This document shows positions 55,679-64,000 of a stretch of DNA of 64,000 nt, piece after piece. The stretch is taken from NCBI RefSeq assembly GCF_003633775.1, contig NZ_RBIN01000007.1:124001-188000 (forward strand). The letters are read 5' to 3'. The notes beneath the pieces are model-generated. The model was not told the origin of the DNA. It saw only the letters and a program-made list of their open reading frames with translations, and searched no databases. Position 1 is the stretch's first letter; every line of letters begins with the position of its first letter. The position numbers and the translations under genes are program-made. This stretch comes from Kushneria sinocarnis. Its GTDB lineage: Bacteria; Pseudomonadota; Gammaproteobacteria; Pseudomonadales; Halomonadaceae.

Positions 55679-56527
55679 ATGCGTGGTGTCCTGCAGCGCC
55701 TGCTGATCGAGCCCGGCCTGCCGGCAGGCTACACCCTGCAGCTGGGTGAGCATGCACTGGCACTCAACGAGCGGCTGGGCGAGATGCTGACCCTGCGGCC
55801 TACCGGCCAGCGATATTGCCTGCACTGCGCGCGCCCGGCGACCCGGCTGGCTGCCGGCGGCTACTGCAGCGAGTGCGCCAGCCGGCTGGCACGCTGTGAC
55901 AGCTGTATCGTGCGACCGGAAACCTGCCACTACCATCTGGGAACCTGTCGCGAGCCGGCATGGGGCGAGCGCCACTGCTTCACACCCCATGTCGTCTATC
56001 TGGCCAATACTTCCGGGCTCAAGGTGGGGATCACCCGGGCCGGGCGACTGCCCGGGCGCTGGCTCGAGCAGGGGGCCAGCTAGGCGCTGCCGATCCTCGA
56101 GGTGGCGTCGCGTCGGCAGGCCGGGCTGGTGGAGGCACTGCTGCGCCAGCGGGTCAGTGATCGCACCGCCTGGCAGCGCATGCTGCGCGGACCGCTGCCG
56201 AGCCAGGATCTGCCCGCATGGCGCGATCGGCTGCTCGAGGAGTTCGCACCGGAGCTTGCGGCACTGCGCGAACGGTTCGGCGCCGATAGCATGCGGGTGC
56301 CCGAGGAGACGACAGTGGCCCGCTTCGATTACCCTCTGCCGGAGGCGCCGACCCGGCTGGTGGCTCTCGATGCCACCGCTCGGCCAGAAACCTCGGGGCA
56401 GCTGCTGGGCATGAAGGGCCAGTACCTGATGCTTGATACGGGAGTGATCAATCCGCGCCGCCATGGCGGCCACGAGTTCGAGCTCTCCGTGACGCCCCCG
56501 ACGCGCCGGCAGCTCGGCCTTTTCTGA
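55679..56527 (+). pseudogene. DUF2797 zinc-finger protein gene with in-frame amber codon
   Basis: The reading frame encodes a DUF2797 protein (283 codons): four CxxC-type zinc motifs (CLHC, CSEC, CDSC, CHYHLGTC), then HVVYLANTSGLKVGITRAGR (GIY-YIG-like) and LPGRWLEQGAS. It is interrupted by TAG at 56,081-56,083 and then continues in the same frame with ALPILEVASRRQAGLVEALL to the normal C-terminus. Related proteins usually have Gln or another residue there, so a CAG to TAG change is likely. Either a recent pseudogene, a suppressed codon or a sequence error. Confidence 0.8.
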
Positions 56528-56557
56528 AGTGCCGAAGCAGGCGCCGACAGGGTGGGT

Positions 56558-58049
56558 TCAGGCCCCGTTGCGCGGCCGATGGAGGCGTTCCATGCGCTCC
56601 ACAAAGCAGTCCATCACCTGCCCGTAGAGTTCACGGCCCAGTACGACATCCTCGACCCCGGCGTCAAGATTGGGATTGTCGTTGACCTCGATCACCACTA
56701 CCCGTTCGCCGGCCTGCTTGATATCCACCCCATAGAGGCCGTTGCCGATCAGCCGGGCGGCGCGCAGGGCCGCGCGCGTTACCTTGTCCGGTACTTCGGC
56801 AGGGTCGAGGGTCTCGAAGCCGCCGCTGCGTACCCGGCCGTGGCTGTGGTCATAGATCTGCCAGTGCCCGCGCGCCATGTAGTAGCGACTGGCGAACAGC
56901 AGCCGGCCGTCGAGAATGCCGATCCGCCAGTCGTACTCGGTGGGCAGCCACTCCTGCAGCAGCAGCAGGGCGGAGTCCTCGAACAGTCGGCGGGCCTCGG
57001 TTTCGAGCTGGCCGGGAGAGTCGATGCGCACCCCCCCCCCGCGAAAAGGCGCCATCGGGGATCTTGAGCACCTGCGGCCAGCTCAGGGTTCCGGCCAGCT
57101 CGCGTAGCCGTCGGAAATCACCGCGATAGAGCAGATGCCCCTGCGGCGCGGGGATGCCCCGTGCCTGCAGCAGTGCATGCAGATAGACCTTGTTGGTGCA
57201 GCGCAGGATCGACTGTGGATCGTCGATGACCACCAGTCCCTCGTGTTCGGCACGGCGTGCCATGCGCCAGGTGTGATGATCCAGCCGGGTGGTTTCGCGA
57301 ATGAAGAGCCCATCGAAGGCGGCCAGCCGCCCCTCGTCGCGGCGGGTGATCAGGCTGACGTCGAGGCCGCGTTCGCGGCCGGCGCGAATGAACTGCTTGA
57401 GCGCGCTACGATTGCTGGGCGGCAGGCTTTCCTGTGGATCGACCAGCATCGCCAGGTCGAAGCGGTAGCGGCGCCGGGCAGTCGGTGAACGCCATACCTT
57501 GCGGGTGTGCTGGTTGAGTGCTCCGGCGAAACGGTCCTCCTCATGCTCCTCGAGCGCCGAGAGGGGAAGCGGGCGCAGCCGGGAGAGCCGCCACCGATCG
57601 CTGCGACGGGTCAGGCGGGCTTCCATCAGCGGGCAGGGCAGCCGCTCGAACAGCCGTCGACCCAGCCGGTCCAGCCCCTCGCTGCAGGTACGGCCGAAGA
57701 AGAGACGCAGGCGCATCGTATCGCCGGTGAGTATGCCGCGTCGGGCGAGCTCCGCCATGAGTTCGTCGAGACCGGCCAGTTCCAGATCGATCAGCGCCTT
57801 GCGGGACAGCTGGTTGAGGGTTTCCACGCCGGGCTGGACCCGCTGCCCCCGCGCCTCGGCCAGCAGCGAGACATAGTAGCCGGTGCCGAGATAGTCGAGG
57901 CCACTGCACAGGTTGATGACATGGGTGGCGTCATCCGGCCGGGCAGCGGCTTCGAGCGCCAGATAGTCGTCGGCGGTGATCAGGTCGTCACTGGGATAGT
58001 ACGGGCGCCAGTCGGCGAGTCGGTCGACCACGATACGAAGGCGGGACAT
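56558..58049 (-). pseudogene. RimK-like ATP-grasp ligase, frameshifted in a G10 tract
   Basis: The N-terminal part (58,049 to about 57,041) carries the RimK-family N-domain and the start of the ATP-grasp domain (SILRCTNKVYLHALLQARGI, KIPDGAFSRG). The frame breaks at ten G (57,031-57,040). The downstream frame (56,558-57,040) continues the same protein: VRIDSPGQLE, then LLLLQEWLPTEYDWRIGIL and VVIEVNDNPNLDAG, the ATP-grasp metal-binding end. Nine G would restore a single protein of about 496 residues that ligates amino acids to a carboxyl group. It may be off, phase-variable or misread. Confidence 0.82.
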
Positions 58050-58219
58050 GAGGCCTCTCTGACAGAGCGTTGCCAAAGGCCTAACATCGGTTCTCCCGGC
58101 GGTGGCGTCAACAGCGGTAGTGCCATGTCACGATGCCGGTCCGGCATGGTAGCGTTGAAGCAGGATGCCAAACGGCCACACGGGTGGCTCTGAACCACAT
58201 GGTACGGAGGGTGCGGGAG

Positions 58220-58729
58220 ATGACGCTCCTGATCAGATCGGCCGGGAGCGGGGATCTGCAAGCGCTGCTGGCACTGGAACGGGCCTGTTTCGAACAGGAT
58301 GGTTTCAATCGCCGTCAGCTGGTTTATCTGCTGACGCGCGCCAACGCCCGCACCCTGGTGATGCTGGATCCCGAGGCCCGGCCGTGCGGCTACGGTACCC
58401 TGCTGTTTCGCCGCAACAGCCGGCGGGTACGGCTCTACTCGTTCTGCATTCATCCCGGCCAGCGCGGTAGTGGCAACGGTCGTCACCTGCTGAAGGCGCT
58501 GGAAGCGCTGGCCCGACAGGCCGGTGGCGAGCAGCTGCAGCTCGAGGTGCGTGCCGACAACCGTGCCGCCATTGCGCTCTATCGGCGCATGGGATATCGG
58601 CCGCTGGGATGGCTGGACGGCTACTACGAGGATGGCTGCGGCGGCTGGAAGATGAGCCGCTCGCTGAGCGAGCCTGAGAAGGCGCCAGCCTGGCAGCCGG
58701 TGGCCGACGATGCGGCGGTGTCCTCCTGA
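58220..58729 (+). CDS. GNAT acetyltransferase
   Basis: A 169-residue N-acetyltransferase with the acetyl-CoA loop HPGQRGSGNGRHLLKAL (Q/RxxGxG/A) and the C-terminal RADNRAAIALYRRMGYRPLG. GGAGGG precedes the ATG. It diverges from the RimK-like gene. In relatives a RimK-like ligase is often next to a GNAT fused to a C39-like peptidase; here the peptidase part is absent. Substrate unknown. Confidence 0.85.
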   Translation: MTLLIRSAGSGDLQALLALERACFEQDGFNRRQLVYLLTRANARTLVMLDPEARPCGYGTLLFRRNSRRVRLYSFCIHPGQRGSGNGRHLLKALEALARQAGGEQLQLEVRADNRAAIALYRRMGYRPLGWLDGYYEDGCGGWKMSRSLSEPEKAPAWQPVADDAAVSS

Positions 58730-58744
58730 GACCGGCGTGCCGGG

Positions 58745-59626
58745 TTACGGCCACATCACGCAGAGGGCGCCGATCACGATCAGTACCAGCCCGAGCCGAT
58801 CGCGCCGTGTTATCGGCTCACGGAACCAGCATCGTGCAATCAGCAGGGTGAACAGTACCTCGACCTGGCCCAGCGTCTTGACCAGGGCCACATCCTGCAG
58901 GCTCATCGCGGTGAACCAGCCGAGCGAGGCCCCCAGACTGGTCAGACTGACCCGGGCGCTGTCGCGCGGGCGTTGCCAGAGCAGCACAAGGGCCGGGCGA
59001 TCACGCCATGCCAGCCAGCCCACCAGGGTCAGCCACTGCATGCCGATGGTCAGTGTCAGGACCCAGCCGGCAGCATGCAGGAAGGGCAGCGCGGGCTGCA
59101 GCTGAGTGGCATGTCGCACCCACAGGGAGGTCAGGGCGAAGCACAGGCCGCTGGCCAGGCCGATCATCAGCGGGCGCAGGGCGGTATCATCCGGCGTGGC
59201 GCCCCGCATCAGCCACAGGGCAACGGCGCCGATCAGAATCCCGCACCAGCCCAGCGGGCTGATGGTGGCGCCGAACACCAGCACCCCGAGCAGCGCCGCG
59301 AGCAGGGCCTCGCTCTTGGCAAGGCCCACGCCAGCGGCATAGTTGCGCTGCCGAAACAGCATTACCATCAGGGCGGTGGCAGCGATCTGGCCGAGCGCAG
59401 CGGCCGCGATGGTGGCCATGAAGGCGAGTGACAGGTCGGGCCAGGGAGCCGGACGGATCCGGTAGAGCATGAAGACGTAGAGCACCGACAGCGGCCAGGC
59501 CCAGAAGAAGCGTGCCAGGGTCACCCCGGCGATCGAAACGTGACGGCTGAGCTGCTTCTGCAAGGCATTGCGCCAGGCCTGCATGCCGGCTGCCAGCAGG
59601 GTGAGGAGGATCCAGAGGTCGAGCAA
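58745..59626 (-). CDS. EamA/DMT-family transporter
   Basis: About 293 residues with ten predicted TM helices in two EamA repeats (GLAKSEALLAALLGVLVFGA in the first, LGQVEVLFTLLIARCWFREP in the second). The start is uncertain: a TTG at 59,626 after GGGAAG gives the expected length; an ATG at 59,707 adds a non-hydrophobic leader. Substrate unknown. Confidence 0.8.
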   Translation of the reverse strand: MLDLWILLTLLAAGMQAWRNALQKQLSRHVSIAGVTLARFFWAWPLSVLYVFMLYRIRPAPWPDLSLAFMATIAAAALGQIAATALMVMLFRQRNYAAGVGLAKSEALLAALLGVLVFGATISPLGWCGILIGAVALWLMRGATPDDTALRPLMIGLASGLCFALTSLWVRHATQLQPALPFLHAAGWVLTLTIGMQWLTLVGWLAWRDRPALVLLWQRPRDSARVSLTSLGASLGWFTAMSLQDVALVKTLGQVEVLFTLLIARCWFREPITRRDRLGLVLIVIGALCVMWP

Positions 59627-59798
59627 GGCCGCTTCCCGGTAGCAGAGTGAAGCCGTTACGACAGGCGATGGGTCCTGTCGAGCATACCCTGTTCGGGAGC
59701 AGCACATGAACCGGGGCGGTGATGATAATCATTCCCGCTGCGTAAGCTGCGATGACCTGGTATGATCCGGGCATTACCGTTCCAGGGCGATATCAGCA

Positions 59799-60230
59799 AT
59801 GAGCAGAGAGCCGTTCGAAGCAGACAACCGCCCCGGGGAGGATCGCCGGGCCGCCAGCAGCGGTGCGCGAATACTCTGGATCGGGCTGGCCATGCTCTGC
59901 TTCGCCATTGGCGTGCTGGGGATCTTTCTGCCGCTGCTGCCGGCCACCGATTTCATGCTGCTGGCGGTGATCTGTGCCTCCCGCGGCTCGCGCAGGGTCG
60001 AGCGCTGGATTCGGCGCAATCGCCTGTCCGGCCCCCTGATCGCCGCTTGGGAAGCCGAACGGGCCATAGCCACTCCGGCCAAGGTGATTTCGATCACGAT
60101 GATGCTGTTCAGCCTGTGGGTGGTCTGGCTGCACGTCGGGCTGGGCTGGCCGTTCTGGCTGATACTGGTCATCCTGCTGGCGGTCGGCAGCTATGTGATC
60201 AGCCGGCCGCGACCATCGCGGCGCTACTGA
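59799..60230 (+). CDS. DUF454 (YbaN-like) inner-membrane protein
   Basis: A 143-residue protein with the DUF454 core GLAMLCFAIGVLGIFLPLLP then TDFMLLAVICASRGSRRVER and the C-terminal hydrophobic pair of helices. Function unknown. A paralogue at 61,958 lies on the other side of aldA. Confidence 0.9.
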   Translation: MSREPFEADNRPGEDRRAASSGARILWIGLAMLCFAIGVLGIFLPLLPATDFMLLAVICASRGSRRVERWIRRNRLSGPLIAAWEAERAIATPAKVISITMMLFSLWVVWLHVGLGWPFWLILVILLAVGSYVISRPRPSRRY

Positions 60231-60312
60231 AACGGAGTGCCCATGAAAACGCCGGCTCGCGGGAGCCGGCGCCGGGGCAGTGAAGGCGGGCCGAGGCCGG
60301 CCCGCGCTGTCA

Positions 60313-61788
60313 TCAGTAGTGCACGTACAGTGTCTTGCTCTTGACGTAAGCTTCCAGCCCGTACTTGCCGTCCTCGCCGCCGAGGCCGCTGTTGCGATAG
60401 CCCTTGTGGAAGCCCTGGACCGATTCGCCGCCGCCGCGGTTGACGTAGATTTCACCGAAATCGAGTTCCCGGGTGGTGGTCATCAGCCGCCGCACGTTCT
60501 GGGTGAAGACATAGGCCGACAGGCCGTATTCGGAGTCGTTGGCGTAATCCAGCGCCTGCTCGAAGCTGTCGACCTTCATGATCGGCACCACCGGTCCGAA
60601 GATCTCCTCCTTCATGATGTCCATGTCGTTGTTGACCCCGGTCAGGATGGTCGGCGAATAGTAGTTGCCGCTGTCATATTCGCCGCCGGTCAGGCGCTGG
60701 CCGCCGGTTTCCAGCTGGGCGCCCTGACTGACCGCGTGCTCGACCATCTGATGGACCTTGTCGAGCTCGCCGCTGTTGATCTTGGGGCCGATGTCGACAT
60801 CCTCGTGCCTGAGCGGATCGCCGACCTTGAGCTCCTCGACACGTGACTTGAAGCGCTCCAGGAACCGGTCATGGATGCCTTCGTGCACGTACATGCGCTC
60901 GTTGCAGGTGCAGACCTGACCGTTGTTGGTGAAGCGCGACACGATCGCAGCCTCCACCGCCGGCTCCAGATCGGCATCATCCATGACGATGAAGGGCGCC
61001 TTGCCGCCGAGTTCGAGGCGCACGATCTTGAGATGTTCGGCGGCCGCCTTGTTGATTTCGCGGCCGCCGCGCACACTGCCGGTCATGCTGACCAGCTGGG
61101 TGATCGGGCTGGTCACCAGGTGGTTGCCGACATCGCGGCCACGGCCGTTGACCAGATTGACCACGCCCTCGGGGATGCCGGCCTGGCGGGCGAGCTCGAC
61201 GAGCTCCAGTGCGGTCAGCGGCGTCTCTTCGGAGGGCTTGAGGACGATGGTGTTGCCCGCGGCCAGCGCCGGTCCCAGCTTGCGGCCGATCAGTGCCGCC
61301 GGAAAGTTCCAGGCAGTGATGCCGACCACCACGCCATGGGGGACCTTCTGGATCCAGATCTGCTCATCCTCGCTGTCGGCGGGAATGATGTCGCCCTCCA
61401 GACGGCGGGTATGCTCGGCGGCGAAGCGGATCAGGTCACAGCACATGCCGACGTCGCCCCGGGCCTCGCTCAGCGGCTTGCCCTGCTCGCTGGTGATCAG
61501 CCGGGCGAGTCGTTCGCTGTGATCACGGATCAGCGCCACCAGATTGAACAGCAGATCGGCGCGCTCGACTGCGGTCTTGCGCCGCCACTCCTGAAAGGCG
61601 CGATCCGCGGCCTTGAGGGCCCGGTCGGCATCCTCGGCCGTGGCCATGCCGACCCGTCCCACCACTTCACCGGTTGCCGGATTGGTGACGTCGAGCAGCT
61701 CACCGCCGCACTCGACCCACTGGCCACCGATGAACTGGTTGTAGACTTCCACCCCGTCGCGGGTGCTCTTCATTGCGTTCTCAGCCAT
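60313..61788 (-). CDS. aldA: Aldehyde dehydrogenase, AldA-like (lactaldehyde/glycolaldehyde)
   Basis: A 491-residue NAD-dependent aldehyde dehydrogenase. Catalytic Cys293 lies in NNGQVCTCNERMYV and general base Glu259 in RLELGGKAP. The AldA-specific ending (GFHKGYRNSGLGGEDGKYGL) and NLVNGRGRDVG place it with E. coli AldA, which oxidises lactaldehyde, glycolaldehyde and similar small aldehydes. GGAG lies before the ATG. M6 is an alternative start. Confidence 0.92.
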   Translation of the reverse strand: MAENAMKSTRDGVEVYNQFIGGQWVECGGELLDVTNPATGEVVGRVGMATAEDADRALKAADRAFQEWRRKTAVERADLLFNLVALIRDHSERLARLITSEQGKPLSEARGDVGMCCDLIRFAAEHTRRLEGDIIPADSEDEQIWIQKVPHGVVVGITAWNFPAALIGRKLGPALAAGNTIVLKPSEETPLTALELVELARQAGIPEGVVNLVNGRGRDVGNHLVTSPITQLVSMTGSVRGGREINKAAAEHLKIVRLELGGKAPFIVMDDADLEPAVEAAIVSRFTNNGQVCTCNERMYVHEGIHDRFLERFKSRVEELKVGDPLRHEDVDIGPKINSGELDKVHQMVEHAVSQGAQLETGGQRLTGGEYDSGNYYSPTILTGVNNDMDIMKEEIFGPVVPIMKVDSFEQALDYANDSEYGLSAYVFTQNVRRLMTTTRELDFGEIYVNRGGGESVQGFHKGYRNSGLGGEDGKYGLEAYVKSKTLYVHY

Positions 61789-61957
61789 GAGTCACCGTTC
61801 TCCTTTCCGTAGACAGATCATCCATCCGCTCGAAAATGGTGGATGCGGTATATTCAAAGGTGGGGGTTGAGGGCGATCATGGCAAGTCGGCGGTATTTCC
61901 GCCATGAGCGCCGGCCGTGACCGGTATCGTGGCACACGAGCAGAGGCAGGCATTGGC

Positions 61958-62374
61958 ATGAGCGAACCGCAGCACAGCGCAACACCAGCGTCCGGGAAGC
62001 TGCTGCGCGGTCTGTGGATCGGGCTGGCAGCGCTCTGCTTCGCGCTCGGTCTGGCAGGCGTGCTCCTGCCGCTGCTGCCGACCACCCCCTTCATGCTGCT
62101 GGCCGCCGCGCTGGCCTCGAAGGGCTCGCCCCGGTTTGCCCACTGGATTCGGGCGCACCCCGTGGCGGGTCCGGCCATCAGCCACTGGGATCGCGAGCGC
62201 GCCATCGCCGGGCGTGCCAAATGCCTGGCCGTGGCGGCTCTGCTGCTCAGTGCCGGGGTCGTGCTGCTGACCCTCGAGTCGCTGACGCTGGCGCTTTGCA
62301 TCGTGGCCGGACTGGCCGGGGTGGGGGCATGGCTGGTGACCCGGCCGGGCCCCTCGCAGCCGCCCGATCACTGA
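61958..62374 (+). CDS. DUF454 (YbaN-like) inner-membrane protein, second copy
   Basis: A 138-residue paralogue of the gene at 59,799: LLRGLWIGLAALCFALGLAG then LLPTTPFMLLAAALASKGSP. Two TM pairs. GAGGC lies before the ATG. Function unknown. Confidence 0.9.
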   Translation: MSEPQHSATPASGKLLRGLWIGLAALCFALGLAGVLLPLLPTTPFMLLAAALASKGSPRFAHWIRAHPVAGPAISHWDRERAIAGRAKCLAVAALLLSAGVVLLTLESLTLALCIVAGLAGVGAWLVTRPGPSQPPDH

Positions 62375-62385
62375 TCCCTGCGCTG

Positions 62386-62446
62386 CCGCGATGGTGCAGG
62401 CCTGGCGTGATATCGGCATCGGTGACACCATCGCGGGAGCTTTTTT
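62386..62446 (+). terminator. Terminator before pepN
   Basis: CCGCGATGGTG and CACCATCGCGG (11-bp perfect stem, 29-base loop), then GAGC and six T. The large loop is unusual but the stem and T-run are clear. Confidence 0.65.
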
Positions 62447-62466
62447 CTTCACTCCATGGAGTCCCC

Positions 62467-64000
62467 ATGTCCGAGCCTCAGGCGATTTATCTCAGCGATT
62501 ACCAGCCACCGGCCTACCGGGTCACGCGTACCGAGCTGACCTTCGAGCTCGAGCCTCATGCCACGCGCGTGCGGGCGCGACTGCATCTGGAACGACACGA
62601 GAATTACGGTCATGGCGAGCCGCTGGTGCTCAACGGCGAACAGCTGACCACGCTGGCCGTGGCCGTGGACGGCCAGGCGCTGAATGATAACGAATACCGT
62701 ATCGAGGATGAGCGGCTGACGATCCTTCGCCCCCCCGAGCGCTTCGTGCTGGATACCGAGGTGGAGATCAATCCCTCGGCCAATACCGCACTGGAGGGGC
62801 TCTACGTCTCGGGTTCGATGTTCTGCACCCAGTGCGAGCCCGAGGGCTTTCGGCGGATTACCTGGTATCCGGATCGCCCGGATGTGATGGCGACCTTCGA
62901 GACCACCCTCATCGGCGATCGCGATCAGCTCCCCGTGATGCTCTCCAACGGCAATCCGGTGGAGTGGGGCGAACTGCCGGGCGGTCGGCACTTCGTGACC
63001 TGGCAGGATCCCCATCCCAAGCCGTCCTATCTGTTTGCGCTGGTGGCCGGCGAGCTGGAGAAGCTCGAAGACCGCTTTACCACCATGAGCGGACGCGAGG
63101 TCACCCTGCAGCTCTGGGTCGAGGCGCGCAATACCGACAAGACCGAGTGGGCGATGGAGTCGCTCAAGCGCGCCATGCGCTGGGATGAGCAGGCCTACGG
63201 CCGCGAATACGATCTCGACCGCTTCATGATCGTGGCGGTGGATGACTTCAACATGGGGGCGATGGAGAACAAGGGGCTGAACATCTTCAACAGCGCCGCC
63301 GTGCTCGCCAACCCGGCGACCACGACCGATGCGGCTTTCCAGCGCATCGACTCCATTGTTGCGCACGAGTACTTCCACAACTGGTCGGGCAATCGGGTGA
63401 CCTGCCGTGACTGGTTCCAGCTCGCGCTCAAGGAGGGCTTTACCGTCTTCCGCGATCAGAGCTATACCGAGGATACCCAGTCCGCCGCGGTCTCCCGCAT
63501 TCAGAACGTGGCCATGCTGCGTACCGCCCAGTTCGCCGAGGATGCCGGCCCCACGGCCCATCCGGTGCGTCCCGATCACTTCATCGAGATTTCCAATTTC
63601 TACACCTTGACCGTCTACGAGAAGGGCGCGGAAGTGGTGCGGATGCTGCGCAATCTGGTCGGTCCGGAGACCTTTCGGCGTGGCAGCGATCGCTATTTCG
63701 AACGCTTCGATGGCCAGGCGGTGCGGGTCGAGGATTTCGTCGCCACCATGGCGGAGGTATCGGGGCTCGAGCTCGATCAGTTCATGCGCTGGTACAGCCA
63801 GGCCGGCACCCCGCAACTGAGTGTGCAGGGCGAATATGATGGACAGACCCGTCAGTATCATCTGACCATCGAGCAGCATACCCCGGCCACCCCCGGGCAG
63901 CCGGAGAAGCCGCCGCTGCATATTCCGATTCGCATGGGGCTGCTCGGCCCGGACGGTGAGGCCCTCGAGCTGGTGGTGAATGGCGAGTCCCGCGGTACGG
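62467..64000 (+). CDS. pepN: Aminopeptidase N, 3' end beyond window
   Basis: An M1 metallopeptidase, 511 codons seen. The N-terminus (PQAIYLSDYQPPAYRVTRTE) is typical of PepN. The exopeptidase motif GAMEN is at 264-268 and the zinc site HEYFH at 300-304 with the third ligand E323 (LALKEGF). It removes N-terminal residues from peptides in the cytosol. GGAG is five bases before the ATG. Absent features lie outside the window. Confidence 0.96.
   Translation, partial: MSEPQAIYLSDYQPPAYRVTRTELTFELEPHATRVRARLHLERHENYGHGEPLVLNGEQLTTLAVAVDGQALNDNEYRIEDERLTILRPPERFVLDTEVEINPSANTALEGLYVSGSMFCTQCEPEGFRRITWYPDRPDVMATFETTLIGDRDQLPVMLSNGNPVEWGELPGGRHFVTWQDPHPKPSYLFALVAGELEKLEDRFTTMSGREVTLQLWVEARNTDKTEWAMESLKRAMRWDEQAYGREYDLDRFMIVAVDDFNMGAMENKGLNIFNSAAVLANPATTTDAAFQRIDSIVAHEYFHNWSGNRVTCRDWFQLALKEGFTVFRDQSYTEDTQSAAVSRIQNVAMLRTAQFAEDAGPTAHPVRPDHFIEISNFYTLTVYEKGAEVVRMLRNLVGPETFRRGSDRYFERFDGQAVRVEDFVATMAEVSGLELDQFMRWYSQAGTPQLSVQGEYDGQTRQYHLTIEQHTPATPGQPEKPPLHIPIRMGLLGPDGEALELVVNGESRGT

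Overview
The window holds most of an integrated temperate siphophage (left edge of the window to about 47,361) followed by about 16.6 kb of host chromosome. The host genes (manganese catalase, peroxiredoxin-glutaredoxin hybrid, DUF6314, DUF1853, nadK, metallophosphatase, GlpG-type rhomboid, DUF1315, DUF2797, RimK-like ATP-grasp, aldA, two DUF454 proteins, pepN) point to a moderately GC-rich gammaproteobacterium, most likely of the Halomonadaceae/Oceanospirillales. That assignment is inferred from gene content and order, not from a search.

Prophage left arm (1-12,300, almost all minus strand): the tyrosine integrase is cut by the window edge and is preceded by an excisionase-like gene. A long chain of small, translationally coupled genes follows, including a tyrosine-phosphatase-like protein, a dCMP deaminase, a dUTPase, a zinc-finger protein, a Gp157-family protein, an SSB-like protein and a Sak4-like ATPase. 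Two accessory genes stand out: a YadA-type adhesin and, on the opposite strand, an H-NS-like protein with an AT-hook. The arm is driven by a readable PL promoter (12,228-12,256). Its leader carries an rrn-type boxA and is followed by several terminator hairpins, two of them inside genes, which implies processive antitermination.

Switch and right early operon (12,300-21,000): a short repressor without a peptidase domain and Cro diverge from a region with PRM, PR and two dyads of the form TTCGC-N9-GCGAA; PL carries a third. Next come a Rha-type antirepressor, a lambda O-like initiator with four iterons inside its gene (probable origin), a DnaC-like loader, a DNA methyltransferase, several small helix-turn-helix proteins, NinB, a sigma-70-family factor, HNH-like proteins, a RusA resolvase and an unknown gene in the usual Q position. 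A promoter plus terminator resembling the lambda late leader precedes lysis.

Late region (21,046-47,136): lambda R-type endolysin, two holins, a possible spanin, terminase, portal, head genes of the DUF1073/SPP1-gp7/DUF2213/DUF2184 type, and a lambda-type tail (G/GT with an A AAA AAG slip site, tape measure, M, L, K, I, J, fibres). A lipoprotein gene with its own promoter and terminator interrupts the tail operon, and two fibre-like genes sit unusually between GT and the tape measure.

Right junction and host (47,137-64,000): the prophage ends in the anticodon loop of a tRNA-Gly(CCC) gene. Only the tRNA 5' half and its promoter remain, and the 3' half is not restored at this junction. Downstream, the DUF2797 gene has an in-frame amber codon and the RimK-like gene is frameshifted in a run of ten identical bases; both need confirmation against reads.
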